Counted from the stretch's first letter, positions 8,996-17,930 are shown. The stretch is DNA of 64,000 nucleotides from Dyadobacter sp. 3J3 (GCF_009801115.1 NZ_VTOL01000020.1:1-64000); one strand, 5' to 3'. Numbers and translations: made by a program. The notes: generated from the sequence alone by a model not told the origin.

Positions 8996-11143
8996 TTACT
9001 GTAATGTTAACAGGATCGTTTTAAGTCCGCTTTTATTGCTGCCGGGAGGAAGTGATTGGTCCACGACTTTCCCGGAACCTTTAAAGGTTACCCGGAAACC
9101 TTTATTTTCCAAAATATATAAGGCATCGCGCATCGGCATTCCCTGCAAATCCGGAACATCTTTTGATTCAATATTCCGTGATTTCCATTTTGTTTTATTT
9201 CTGGCAATGACCGAACCCGAAGTATATTCCTCTGAATCTTCCGGAAGTGCGGCAAGTTTTAATTCCTCGCCAATTACTTTTAAATCAGATGTTCTACCCG
9301 CCCATTTCACCAGTTTGTCTTCACCGCTGGTCGTATCTTTTTGGGTTTTCTGTATACTTACATCATGAGCATAAATCCTGTCGGCAACTTCTTTGAAAAC
9401 CGGTGCAGCCACACTTCCCGCATAAAGCTGGTAATTTTCCTTGGCACCGCGAGGGGTATCAATAATGACAATACAGCTGTATTTAGGCTTATTGGCAGGA
9501 AAATAACCTGCAAAAGAAGTGTAATATTTCCCGGCCGTATGAATTCCGTTAATCAATTTCTGAGCAGTTCCGGTTTTTCCGGCTATTCTGTAAAGGTCTG
9601 ATTTGATATTTTTTGCTGAACCATGTTCCACCACACCTTCCAGCATAATCTTTATTTTGCGCAAAGTTTCAGGTGAACAAATCGGCTTTTCTGAAACATA
9701 GGGCAGGATTTTATCCTCTACTTTTTCTGCACTGCGGATTTCCCTTACCACCATTGGTCTCACCCAATAGCCATCATTTGCCACGGCATTGTACATCGCA
9801 AGCGTCTGCAACGGCGTCATCCGCATTTCATATCCGTACGACATAAAAGTCAACGAATAATTGTTCCATTGCTTTGAAGAGCGGTTTTTGATATAAGGAG
9901 GATTTTCTCCTTTCATATGAATTCCCGTCGGTTCCGTCAAGTGGAATTGTTTCAGATACCCAAGATATTTATCCGGTTTGGAGAAAAAATAACGCTGCAT
10001 TAGCAAATGGACACCAATGTTAGACGATTTTTCAAAAACCTGGGCGGCTGTCAAAATACCATGTCCGCCTCGTTTGGAATCATTAATGGAAAGTCCCCTG
10101 AAACGAATGGAGCCTTTGCCTGTATTAACCGTCACTTTATTCGGATCCATTTTGGTTTCTTCCAAAAGCGCCATCATGGTTGGCAGCTTGAAAGTCGATC
10201 CCGGATCGGTACTGCCAGCTAATGCATAATTAAAAACTTCTTCGTATTTATCGTCCGGCCGTTTGGTCAAATTCGCCATAGCACGGATTTCACCCGTGGC
10301 TACTTCCATGACGATAACACAACCGAAATCGGCCTGTGATTCGGTTAATTTTCTTCTCAGCGCAATTTCTGCCATATCCTGAAAAGTCATATCCAGCGTT
10401 GTATAGATATCTTTTCCCGTTTCCGGCTGAATATTTAAATTGTCACCCACAGGAATTTTTATTCCGCCTTCTACCAGTTCAACCCAGTTTATTCCATCTT
10501 TTCCTTCCAGTTTTTTGTCAAAACTTGCTTCAATACCAATATATCCACGGCCGCTTTTAGGATCCGTTCCGCCAATGGTTCGGTCAGCCATTGGACTGAA
10601 AGGTTTGTAACGTTTGTAGATCATTTCAAACTTTCCTCCCCCACCCTTTTTTGCGCGGGCGAAGAATGGCCATTCTTTTACTTTTTCACGTTCCAGGTAA
10701 CCAATTTCCTTATTTTTTAATCTTAAATACCGTTTACTTCTGCTTTTCCGGTACCGGATCATTTTATCTCTGTAACCATCAAAAGTATTTTCACCAAAAT
10801 TTTTGACCAACAGCCGGGCAAGCTGATCGACATTATCATAAAAATAAGTTGAATCGGCCACTTTGGTGTCAAATCCAACATAGTAATAAGGTAATGAAGT
10901 GGCCAGCAAACTGCCGTCGCTCGAAAAAATACTTCCGCGCATGGCCGGAATTGTATCCAGTTTCAAGTCATTTTTTTCGGCATATTCCGCCCATGTTTTG
11001 CCTTTAAATTTGGCATAATACTGAACCTGAATAAGTTTTCCGAAAACCATGATAGCAAAAACAATCAAAAACAAGGCTACTATGCGGGCCCGGTAAATCA
11101 GTGCTTTTTTGTTATTCTGGCCGCTGTCTGTATCGCTTTTCAT
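8996..11143 (-). CDS. ftsI: septal transpeptidase PBP3/FtsI with PASTA domain
   Basis: A class B penicillin-binding protein that crosslinks peptidoglycan at the division site. It has a cytosolic N-tail, a membrane helix at about residues 17-40, a pedestal domain, and a transpeptidase domain with all three motifs: STFK (316-319, nucleophile Ser316), SSN (373-375) and KTG (523-525). A single PASTA domain follows from about residue 655 (VPDLQGMPMRDALYILENKG) to the C-terminus. The 715-residue size and PASTA tail are typical of Bacteroidota FtsI. It lies 30 bp after the ftsL-like gene and 9 bp before murE. Confidence 0.93.
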   Translation of the reverse strand: MKSDTDSGQNNKKALIYRARIVALFLIVFAIMVFGKLIQVQYYAKFKGKTWAEYAEKNDLKLDTIPAMRGSIFSSDGSLLATSLPYYYVGFDTKVADSTYFYDNVDQLARLLVKNFGENTFDGYRDKMIRYRKSRSKRYLRLKNKEIGYLEREKVKEWPFFARAKKGGGGKFEMIYKRYKPFSPMADRTIGGTDPKSGRGYIGIEASFDKKLEGKDGINWVELVEGGIKIPVGDNLNIQPETGKDIYTTLDMTFQDMAEIALRRKLTESQADFGCVIVMEVATGEIRAMANLTKRPDDKYEEVFNYALAGSTDPGSTFKLPTMMALLEETKMDPNKVTVNTGKGSIRFRGLSINDSKRGGHGILTAAQVFEKSSNIGVHLLMQRYFFSKPDKYLGYLKQFHLTEPTGIHMKGENPPYIKNRSSKQWNNYSLTFMSYGYEMRMTPLQTLAMYNAVANDGYWVRPMVVREIRSAEKVEDKILPYVSEKPICSPETLRKIKIMLEGVVEHGSAKNIKSDLYRIAGKTGTAQKLINGIHTAGKYYTSFAGYFPANKPKYSCIVIIDTPRGAKENYQLYAGSVAAPVFKEVADRIYAHDVSIQKTQKDTTSGEDKLVKWAGRTSDLKVIGEELKLAALPEDSEEYTSGSVIARNKTKWKSRNIESKDVPDLQGMPMRDALYILENKGFRVTFKGSGKVVDQSLPPGSNKSGLKTILLTLQ

Positions 11144-11173
11144 ACCGATGTTACAATAATGGAATGAAGTGTA

Positions 11174-11581
11174 TTATTCTTTTCTAATGATAATTTTCTT
11201 TGGCGGGTTCAGGTTTTCTTCCAAACCGTCCGGTTTTACTTTTTCAATTACAACGGATTGTTTTCCGCTTTTCTCATATTCAGCCTGGATAGAAGTGTAT
11301 TCCGCCCGTAAATCTTCTACCTCTTTTTTTAATTTGATACTGCTTCTGACATACTCTTCAGACTGAAAACCGATTCTTTCATAAATCACCAAAAGAATCA
11401 CGATCCAACCGAAATAATAGAAATATTTCACAGGAACCCGCTCTTCTTTTCCCGGCAATTTTTCACCAAAAACCTTATCCAGCGGAAAAAATTTGTTCAA
11501 CCAATTGAACAAACTATATTCCCGCCGTTGTTTTGGCGGTTTGTCAGGTGTTGGTTTTGGTCGTCTTTTATTCTCAGCCAT
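11174..11581 (-). CDS. FtsL-like cell division protein
   Basis: A 135-residue bitopic protein: a basic, proline-rich cytosolic tail (about residues 1-50), a single membrane helix (about 52-68, YFYYFGWIVILLVIYERIG) and a periplasmic coiled coil (about 75-115, IKLKKEVEDLRAEYTSIQAEYEKSG). This is the architecture of FtsL, which with FtsB/FtsQ activates FtsWI. FtsL proteins diverge too far for motif proof, but the position between rsmH and ftsI is the canonical ftsL slot. It is 196 bp downstream of rsmH, an unusually wide gap filled with palindromes. Confidence 0.8.
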   Translation of the reverse strand: MAENKRRPKPTPDKPPKQRREYSLFNWLNKFFPLDKVFGEKLPGKEERVPVKYFYYFGWIVILLVIYERIGFQSEEYVRSSIKLKKEVEDLRAEYTSIQAEYEKSGKQSVVIEKVKPDGLEENLNPPKKIIIRKE

Positions 11582-11652
11582 GTTTTTTACAACAGTATGT
11601 GTTATTAAAAATCATTTGTCAAAAATTAGGTCTTAGTATTCTGAATTATGCC

Positions 11653-11720
11653 ACCCCGTTGGGGTTTGGAAATCCGTTCAGGGGCGATGTCTTTCTATAA
11701 TACTGTCATCCCTTCGGGAT
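11653..11720. repeat. paired short palindromes between rsmH and ftsL
   Basis: Two small perfect palindromes lie in the 196 bp gap: ACCCC-GTT-GGGGT (11653-11665) and ATCCC-TTC-GGGAT (11708-11720). They resemble the short GC-rich palindromes scattered between genes in Bacteroidota. They lie inside what is otherwise a co-directional cluster and may lower read-through from rsmH, which is inference. Confidence 0.6.
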
Positions 11721-11777
11721 TTTAGAAACGGAATCTGCTGAACCTTTATATATTATAGAAGACAGAAACGTATTATT

Positions 11778-12701
11778 TTAAACAAGCGGCAACTCTGCGA
11801 TTCTCAATTTCGCACTTCTTGCCCGTGGATTTCTGGCTACTTCTTCCGGTGTTGCTTCAATCGGTTTTCGTGTAATACTTTTAAGCGGTTTCAATTCATT
11901 GCCATAAAAATCTTTTTCAACTTCTCCGTCAAATTTTCCTTTTTGAATGAAATTTTTGACAGGCCTGTCTTCCAGAGAATGATATGACATGACGACAAGC
12001 CTTCCGCCAGGATTTAATATTTCCGGGACCTGCATTAAAAACTCTTCAAGCACTTTCATTTCATCGTTAACCTCAATCCGAAGTGCCTGAAAAACCTGAG
12101 CAAAATATTTATTTTCACGATGTTTCGGCGCATAACGCATCAATATTCCTTTCAGGTCATTAATGGTTTCAATCGGCGCATTATGTCTCGATGAAAAGAT
12201 TGCTTCCGCAGCCGTACGGGCATTTGTTACTTCTCCATAGCGGCTCAAAATAGATTGCAATTCCGTAGCCGAACGAACATTTAAAACTTCCCGCGCCGTT
12301 TTTTCATTGCTCGGGTTCATCCGCATATCCAGATCCGCATCAAAACGGGTTGAAAATCCACGCTCAGGGGTATTGATCTGATGCGACGAAACACCAAGAT
12401 CGGCCAAAATGCCATCTACTTTTTCAGCTTTATGTAATTTCAAATATCGTTTAATGTGTCTGAAATTAGCAGCTATAAAGGTAAATCTCGGATCATCTTT
12501 CCATTCCGCTGCATTAGCCACAGCATCAGGATCCTGGTCAAAAACCAAAAGACGGCCCGTTGTTAATTTTTCTAAAATCGCCCGTGAATGCCCTCCTCCA
12601 CCAAACGTAACATCTACGTAGGTTCCGTCAGGACGAATATTCAATCCATCCAGACATTCGGACAGCATTACAGGTTCATGATATGTACTTGGAAGATCCA
12701 T
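11778..12701 (-). CDS. rsmH: 16S rRNA (cytosine-1402-N4)-methyltransferase
   Basis: RsmH (MraW) methylates C1402 of 16S rRNA using S-adenosylmethionine. The 307-residue sequence opens YHEPVMLSECLDGL and carries the SAM-binding VDVTFGGGGHSRAIL, the ILADLGVSSHQI motif, RGFSTRFDADLDMRM and the C-terminal VVMSYHSLEDRPVKNF, all hallmarks of the family. It is the first gene of the wall cluster; the gene usually upstream, mraZ, is absent and a rightward TlpA-like gene is there instead. A TAAGTTTG promoter element lies 50 bp upstream. Confidence 0.95.
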   Translation of the reverse strand: MDLPSTYHEPVMLSECLDGLNIRPDGTYVDVTFGGGGHSRAILEKLTTGRLLVFDQDPDAVANAAEWKDDPRFTFIAANFRHIKRYLKLHKAEKVDGILADLGVSSHQINTPERGFSTRFDADLDMRMNPSNEKTAREVLNVRSATELQSILSRYGEVTNARTAAEAIFSSRHNAPIETINDLKGILMRYAPKHRENKYFAQVFQALRIEVNDEMKVLEEFLMQVPEILNPGGRLVVMSYHSLEDRPVKNFIQKGKFDGEVEKDFYGNELKPLKSITRKPIEATPEEVARNPRARSAKLRIAELPLV

Positions 12702-12750
12702 TTATTAAAAGCAACGTAGATAGGAACTATTTCTTGCCAACAGGCCGTTA

Positions 12751-12758
12751 CAAACTTA
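12751..12758 (-). promoter_or_regulatory. -7 element of the rsmH promoter
   Basis: On the minus strand the sequence TAAGTTTG fits the Bacteroidota TAnnTTTG element. It lies 50 bp before the rsmH ATG, giving a leader of roughly 40 nt. No convincing -33 TTG is present, so this is moderate evidence only. Confidence 0.45.
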
Positions 12759-12841
12759 GCAATTTTCAATGGTACGAGTTGTGTTTAAGGAGGGATTTAA
12801 TTTTCTTGTTACACCTGTAATTCTATATTAATAAATTGAAT

Positions 12842-14089
12842 ATGAGAGCAATAAAATTGATTATTATGTTTTTTGCCGTTGTAAGTCTCTGGGGCTGTCA
12901 GTCTTCCGCAGATTCTTCAGTGAAACCCGGAACCTGGCGCGCTACTTTAAGCCGTGACGGACAAACACTTCCGTTCATTCTGGACATCGTGCAAAACGCT
13001 GATGGTAAAACTTATACCGTTTATTCGGTTAACGGAAATGAACGTCTGAAATTGGATAGTGCGTTTTTTGAAAAAGATTCCCTGCACATTCCGATGGAGC
13101 TTTTTGATTCTGAAATCACGGCGTTGGTCGATGGTGAAAAATTAACCGGCCTTTATAAAAGACTGGATGGGAAAACCGTAACAGGTTCGTTACCCTTCCA
13201 GGCTACTTTCGGAACAAATTATCGTTTTTTCAAAGAAGAAGCACTTGAGGGCGTAAAAAATGTTGCCGGAAAATATGCCACGATTTTTAAAAATGAGGTA
13301 ACCAAAGATTCAACCGAAGCCGTTGGTAATTTTACACAGAAAGGAAGTATTGTTGAAGGTTCCTTTTTAACCCCAACCGGCGATTACCGTTTTCTGTCGG
13401 GAAATGTGAAGGGCGATAGTTTGTATTTATCTACTTTCGACGGCTCAAATGCATATCTGATCAAGGCAGCCATTTTAAAAGATGGTGTTTTAAAAGGTGC
13501 AATGTGGTCCGGAATTAAAGGCTACAAAACGTTCACTTCCATTTTGAATGAAAACGCAAAATTGCCGCATGCTACGAAATTGACTTATTTGAAACCAGGT
13601 TTGGAAACAATAGATTTTACTTTTCCCGATGCAGACGGGAAACCGCTTTCATTTAACGACCCGCGTTTTAAAGGAAAACCTGTCATTATTCAGCTTATGG
13701 GTTCCTGGTGTCCGAATTGCATGGATGAAACCAATTTCATAGCGCCTTGGTACAAAAAGAATAAAGACCGCGGAGTTGAAGTTATCGGGCTTGCTTTTGA
13801 GCATTCCGCGGATTTAGCAGTTTCTGCTCCGAAGCTTAAAAGAATGGTTAGTCGGTTTGGAATAGCGTATCCAATTTTGCTGGCTGGTACTAATACCAAC
13901 GAAGCAACAGCAAAAGCGTTGCCCATGCTGAACAAGGTAATGTCCTATCCAACGACAATTTTTGTTGATAAAAAGGGAAAAGTAAGAGAAATACATACAG
14001 GTTTCTCTGGTCCGGGAACGGGTAAATATTATGATGAATTTGTGGCGGACTTTAATCAGTTGATGGACAAACTGATCAGCGAGAAATAA
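12842..14089 (+). CDS. TlpA-like thiol-disulfide oxidoreductase lipoprotein
   Basis: A 415-residue lipoprotein starting at the ATG at 12842 (MRAIKLIIMFF), with a lipobox VSLWGC (acylated Cys near residue 19). About residues 25-240 form a beta-rich N-terminal region similar in style to domains fused to Bacteroidota TlpA proteins. The C-terminal thioredoxin-like domain (about 255-410) contains the redox motif SWCPNC, a VEVIGLAFEH strand and a cis-Pro loop (SYPTTIFVD). It probably acts in the periplasm on protein thiols; partners are not identifiable. It stands alone, divergent from rsmH, with its own terminator. Confidence 0.85.
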   Translation: MRAIKLIIMFFAVVSLWGCQSSADSSVKPGTWRATLSRDGQTLPFILDIVQNADGKTYTVYSVNGNERLKLDSAFFEKDSLHIPMELFDSEITALVDGEKLTGLYKRLDGKTVTGSLPFQATFGTNYRFFKEEALEGVKNVAGKYATIFKNEVTKDSTEAVGNFTQKGSIVEGSFLTPTGDYRFLSGNVKGDSLYLSTFDGSNAYLIKAAILKDGVLKGAMWSGIKGYKTFTSILNENAKLPHATKLTYLKPGLETIDFTFPDADGKPLSFNDPRFKGKPVIIQLMGSWCPNCMDETNFIAPWYKKNKDRGVEVIGLAFEHSADLAVSAPKLKRMVSRFGIAYPILLAGTNTNEATAKALPMLNKVMSYPTTIFVDKKGKVREIHTGFSGPGTGKYYDEFVADFNQLMDKLISEK

Positions 14090-14099
14090 TCAAAATCAG

Positions 14100-14136
14100 A
14101 CGCATCGGGCAATAAAAAACCTGATGCGTTTTTTAT
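14100..14136 (+). terminator. intrinsic terminator of the TlpA-like gene
   Basis: ACGCATCGGG (14100-14109) pairs with CCTGATGCGT (14120-14129), with one G-T wobble, and is followed by a run of six T's. It lies 10 bp after the stop codon at 14089. Confidence 0.85.
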
Positions 14137-14146
14137 TGCGACAAAA

Positions 14147-14165
14147 TTAGTATGCTTGCATAATA
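14147..14165. promoter_or_regulatory. putative MarR operator, marR-fadB promoter
   Basis: TTAGTATGC-TT-GCATAATA is one copy of a palindrome found at three fatty-acid loci in the window (consensus AGTATGC-NN-GCATACT); here the right arm has one mismatch. The central TTG (14156-14158 region) also sits about 21 nt upstream of a TACATTTG -7 box, so a bound repressor would cover the -33 element. Autoregulation by the MarR protein encoded 60 bp downstream is the natural reading. Confidence 0.75.
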
Positions 14166-14179
14166 TTAATTTGATTTAT

Positions 14180-14187
14180 TACATTTG
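14180..14187 (+). promoter_or_regulatory. -7 element of the marR-fadB promoter
   Basis: TACATTTG matches the Bacteroidota TAnnTTTG element. With the TTG inside the adjacent palindrome as -33 box it would start transcription near 14194, about 30 nt before the marR ATG. Confidence 0.6.
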
Positions 14188-14223
14188 TAAACGTTACATC
14201 ACCGACACCTATCAATCTAAAAG

Positions 14224-14667
14224 ATGCGCAAGGAAAAGACAATTGACTTCCAGATTAAGTGGGCATGGCATTCCATTTCCAGGATGTATAACGCTTATGC
14301 AGCACGGTTTGATACTACGATGGCGGTTGGATATGTTTTGTTGAACATTGATTTAGAGCATGGTACACCGGCAACAAAAATAGCACCGTTATTGGGTATG
14401 GAGCCGAGGAGCCTGGTCAGAATGCTGAAAAATCTGGAAGAAAAAGCTTTGATCGTGCGTGAAGTAGATGAAAACGACAAGCGTTTTGTAAGGATTGTTC
14501 TGACCGATCTTGGCAAAGAAAAGAGAGAACTTTCCCGGGAGGGTGTTTTGTCTTTTAATAACATGATCCGTGATAAAATCCCGCTTGAAAAACTTGCAGT
14601 CTTTTTTGATGTAATAAATGATATTAACCGACTGGTTGAAGAAGAAAATCAAAAATTAAAAACGTAG
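14224..14667 (+). CDS. MarR-family regulator, likely of fatty-acid degradation
   Basis: The 147-residue protein has the MarR layout: N-terminal dimer helix, winged helix (about residues 48-105; recognition segment ATKIAPLLGMEPRSLVRMLKNLEEKALI, wing ENDKRFVRIVLTDLG), then C-terminal dimer helices. MarR proteins are dimers that bind palindromes of roughly 16-20 bp, usually repress, and release on binding a ligand. It is transcribed with the FadB-type gene. The same palindrome occurs in its own promoter and in those of the acyl-CoA dehydrogenase and thiolase genes, so it is probably a repressor of beta-oxidation that senses an acyl-CoA or similar ligand. The ligand is inferred. Confidence 0.85.
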   Translation: MRKEKTIDFQIKWAWHSISRMYNAYAARFDTTMAVGYVLLNIDLEHGTPATKIAPLLGMEPRSLVRMLKNLEEKALIVREVDENDKRFVRIVLTDLGKEKRELSREGVLSFNNMIRDKIPLEKLAVFFDVINDINRLVEEENQKLKT

Positions 14668-14830
14668 GGGCGACCCTCGTGGTCGCCCTCTCGAATATCC
14701 GTGGTCGCCCTCTCGAATATCCTAGATGGTCTTGGTCGCCCTTTTGAAATATCCAGTATGATTCGACGTCATCCGGGAAGATACAATTATTAATTATAGA
14801 AGAAAGGGCGGCCACGAGGGCCGCCCCAAC
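14664..14830. repeat. REP-like nested palindromic element with tandem repeats
   Basis: Two 23 bp arms, 14667-14689 and 14805-14827, are inverted copies differing at two positions, both transitions. Each arm is itself a hairpin with 8 bp stems: GGGCGACC/GGTCGCCC and GGGCGGCC/GGCCGCCC. Between them a 22 bp unit is duplicated exactly in tandem (14679-14700 and 14701-14722), with a diverged third copy at 14731-14754. The GC-rich sequence differs sharply from its surroundings and resembles REP/BIME elements mobilised by RAYT transposases, although no RAYT gene is present here. It fills nearly all the gap between marR and fadB. Confidence 0.8.
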
Positions 14831-14843
14831 AAATAAAAAATCA

Positions 14844-17249
14844 ATGAACCGTTCAATTCGTAAAGTCGCCGTTTTGGGCTCCGGTATTATGGGGTCGCGT
14901 ATTGCCTGCCATTTTGCCAATATTGGCGTAGAAGTTTTACTATTAGACATTGTCCCGAAGGAGGCCAACGATGCTGAACAAGCAAAAGGGCTGACAACCG
15001 ATCATCCCGTTGTTCGGAACAGAATTGTCAACGATTCTTTTCAGCAAACCTTAAAAGCGACACCGGCTGCCTTGTATAGTCCTGCTTTTGCATCAAGAGT
15101 GAAACTTGGGAATTTTGATGATAACCTGAAAGATATCAGCAACTACGACTGGGTGATAGAAGTAGTTGTTGAGCGCCTTGATATCAAGAAAAGTTTATAT
15201 GAAAAAGTGGATGCGCTTCGGAAACCCGGAACGCTGATCACTTCCAATACATCCGGAATTCCAATCCATTTAATGGCGGAAGGGCGTAGTGAAGATTTTA
15301 AAAAGAATTTTTGCGGTACCCATTTTTTCAATCCTCCGCGTTATTTAAGATTGCTGGAAATTATTCCAACACCGGAAACTGATCAATCGGTTGTTGATTT
15401 TCTGATGCATTATGGTGATTTATTTTTGGGTAAAACAACAGTTCTTTGCAAAGATACACCCGGTTTTATCGCCAACCGGCTTGGTATTTTCGCTTTGATC
15501 CAAACCATTCGTGTAGCCGAAGAAATGGGCTTGTCGGTGGATGAAGTAGATAAATTGACCGGACCCGTTGTTGGTCGTCCGAAATCGGGAACGTATCGTT
15601 TGTCCGATGTTGTCGGATTGGATACAACCGTTCATGTAGCAGCGAATTTATACGCTTCCGGTGAAGGAACAGATGAATCCCGTGATGCTTTTATATTACC
15701 CGGAATCATGCAGAAAACGTATGATAACAAATGGCTCGGAGATAAAACCGGTCAGGGATTTTATAAAAAGGTAAAAGACGACAAAGGTAAGTCGGTTATT
15801 CTGGCGCTGGATTTTCAGACATTTGAATACAAACCTTCTGAAAAAGTGAAATTTGCGACCTTGGAAGGTACCAAAGCAATCAGCGACGTATCCAAACGTT
15901 TCAGTGTGCTTTTGGCTGGAAAAGATAAAGCAGGAGAATTTTATAGAAGAACTTTTGCCGATTGTTTTAAATATGCCACGTTCCGGATTCCTGAAATCTC
16001 TGATGAAATATTTCGGATCGATCAGGCCATTTGTGCAGGTTTTGGCTGGCAACTTGGCTTGTTTGAAACCTGGGATGCCATTGGCGTAAAAAGTATGCTG
16101 GGCATCATGGAAGAGCTTGATTCAAAACCGGCAGCGTGGGTTTATGAAATGCTGGAAGCGGGAAATGAATCTTTTTACAAAGTGGAAAATGGTAAAAAGC
16201 TTTATTACGATATTCCTTCCAAATCATATAAAGTGATTCCGGGCCAGGAAAGTTTTATTATTCTGAGCAACCTGACGAACAATATTGTCTGGAAAAATGC
16301 TGGTGCAAATCTTTATGATATTGGTGATGGAATACTGAATCTGGAATTCAAATCCAAAATGAATACAATGGGTTCCGAAGTTATTGAAGGGATCCAGAAA
16401 AGTATTAGTCTGGCCGAAAAGGAATACCGAGGACTGGTTATTGGAAACGAATCGAGCGAGGCATTTTCAGCAGGAGCGAACCTTGCAATGCTGTTTATGT
16501 TTGCGATCGAACAGGAATTTGACGAAATTAACATGGTTATCGCGCAGTTCCAGCAAACAATGATGCGGGCACGTTACTCGTCGATTCCTGTTGTGACTGC
16601 GCCCCATACGCTTGCATTGGGTGGAGGCTGCGAGCTTAATCTTCATGCTGATAAAGTGGTTGCTCACGCTGAAACTTACATTGGTCTTGTAGAGTTTGGT
16701 GTTGGAATTATTCCTGCTGGCGGCGGTACTAAGGAGATGGCTCTGAGATGCTCGGATATGTATCAGGCTGGCGACACAGAACTGAATATTCTTCAGACTG
16801 CTTTTATGAATATTGCCCAGGCGAAAGTTTCAACTTCCGCACATGATGCGAGAGCTATGAATTATTTGCAGGATAAGGATCAGATCGTGTTAAATCGCAG
16901 TCGTTTACTAGCAGAGGCAAAACAAGCCGCCATTGATCTGGCGGATAATGGATATACTCAGCCGAAACAAAGAAATGATATAAAAGTCCAGGGAAAAGCT
17001 GGAATGGCACTTTTCATGACTGGAATTGCCCAAATGAAAATAGCAAATTATATCAGCGAACATGATGCAAAAATCGCTAATAAGTTGGCCTATGTTATCA
17101 ACGGCGGAGATCTGAGTTCTCCACAAAATGTTACGGAGCAATATCTTCTTGATCTTGAAAGAGAGGCATTTTTGTCTCTTTGCGGAGAAAAGAAAACGCT
17201 TGAAAGAATGCAGGGGCTTTTGAACGGAGGCAAACCGCCAAGGAATTAA
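14844..17249 (+). CDS. fadB: 3-hydroxyacyl-CoA dehydrogenase/enoyl-CoA hydratase fusion
   Basis: A bifunctional beta-oxidation enzyme of 801 residues with the dehydrogenase first and the hydratase last, the reverse of E. coli FadB and typical of Bacteroidota. The NAD-binding motif GSGIMGSRIA lies at about residues 12-21. The dehydrogenase core includes KDTPGFIANRLG and a duplicated C-terminal domain. The crotonase domain begins near residue 490 (ILNLEFKSKMNTM) and retains the oxyanion segment AFSAGANLAM, the ALGGGCELNLHAD helix and GLVEFGVGIIPAGGGT, which carry the two catalytic Glu. It follows marR on the same strand, across a 176 bp REP-like element. The symbol is used by function. Confidence 0.92.
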   Translation: MNRSIRKVAVLGSGIMGSRIACHFANIGVEVLLLDIVPKEANDAEQAKGLTTDHPVVRNRIVNDSFQQTLKATPAALYSPAFASRVKLGNFDDNLKDISNYDWVIEVVVERLDIKKSLYEKVDALRKPGTLITSNTSGIPIHLMAEGRSEDFKKNFCGTHFFNPPRYLRLLEIIPTPETDQSVVDFLMHYGDLFLGKTTVLCKDTPGFIANRLGIFALIQTIRVAEEMGLSVDEVDKLTGPVVGRPKSGTYRLSDVVGLDTTVHVAANLYASGEGTDESRDAFILPGIMQKTYDNKWLGDKTGQGFYKKVKDDKGKSVILALDFQTFEYKPSEKVKFATLEGTKAISDVSKRFSVLLAGKDKAGEFYRRTFADCFKYATFRIPEISDEIFRIDQAICAGFGWQLGLFETWDAIGVKSMLGIMEELDSKPAAWVYEMLEAGNESFYKVENGKKLYYDIPSKSYKVIPGQESFIILSNLTNNIVWKNAGANLYDIGDGILNLEFKSKMNTMGSEVIEGIQKSISLAEKEYRGLVIGNESSEAFSAGANLAMLFMFAIEQEFDEINMVIAQFQQTMMRARYSSIPVVTAPHTLALGGGCELNLHADKVVAHAETYIGLVEFGVGIIPAGGGTKEMALRCSDMYQAGDTELNILQTAFMNIAQAKVSTSAHDARAMNYLQDKDQIVLNRSRLLAEAKQAAIDLADNGYTQPKQRNDIKVQGKAGMALFMTGIAQMKIANYISEHDAKIANKLAYVINGGDLSSPQNVTEQYLLDLEREAFLSLCGEKKTLERMQGLLNGGKPPRN

Positions 17250-17930
17250 TCAGGCAAGCCAGCGGCTTGGGTTGCCGGTTTTGTCAAAAAGCGTATTGGA
17301 AAGTTGCCCTATATAGTTGTTCTGCTTGTTTTCAAAGTTTAAATCTTTCAAAATAAGCAGAACTTCTTCTTTTGTCACTTTTCTATATTTGGGGTTCATA
17401 GTTCCTCCGAATTCACCAGCTTTGGCAGTTGGCTCCCATTGATATTGCGGATTGACAAGGCTGCCTCGCGGAGCCATAATAGGCGGCGGAGAATCACTTC
17501 CCCGGAAATCAAGATTTGCGGGATGATCCAGACCAAGGCTATGCCCGAATTCATGTGCGGCGGTGGTGGACGTTCCCAGATTGTCACTCGTAAGCCAATG
17601 CCCCACGTTATCTCCTATTCCGTAACCCATGAAAGATCTGGTAATGCGATTTTCATCTTCAATCCGGATGAAATTATTTTTGTAATTAAAATTGACCGTG
17701 GCCCGCATCATTGCTTCGCTTGCTGAGATTATTTTAAAACCGATTGAAAATAAAACGTTAAACTGTTTTCCGTTGAATTCAACAAAAACCTCCGGCTCAT
17801 TATACATTCTGTTTATTTCATCAATAATCTTATTGCCGATTTCCAAAGTAGCCTGTGAACCATATAAATACAATCTTGAAATAATTTCAATCTGATTTTT
17901 TTCAACATCAGGAATTACAATCGCAGCCAT
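17250..17930 (-). CDS. metzincin-type zinc metalloprotease, matrixin-like
   Basis: A 226-residue protein with a complete metzincin zinc site HEFGHSLGLDH (residues 126-136: three His ligands and general base Glu127) and a downstream Met-turn PIMAPRG (Met152). This is the pattern of matrixin/M10-like peptidases. There is no signal peptide, propeptide or T9SS tail: it begins MAAIVIPDVEKNQIEII, so either it stays inside or leaves by an unrecognised route. Without a Cys-switch propeptide, how activity is restrained is unclear. The stop codon abuts the stop of fadB (17249/17250, convergent), with no terminator between them. Confidence 0.8.
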   Translation of the reverse strand: MAAIVIPDVEKNQIEIISRLYLYGSQATLEIGNKIIDEINRMYNEPEVFVEFNGKQFNVLFSIGFKIISASEAMMRATVNFNYKNNFIRIEDENRITRSFMGYGIGDNVGHWLTSDNLGTSTTAAHEFGHSLGLDHPANLDFRGSDSPPPIMAPRGSLVNPQYQWEPTAKAGEFGGTMNPKYRKVTKEEVLLILKDLNFENKQNNYIGQLSNTLFDKTGNPSRWLA

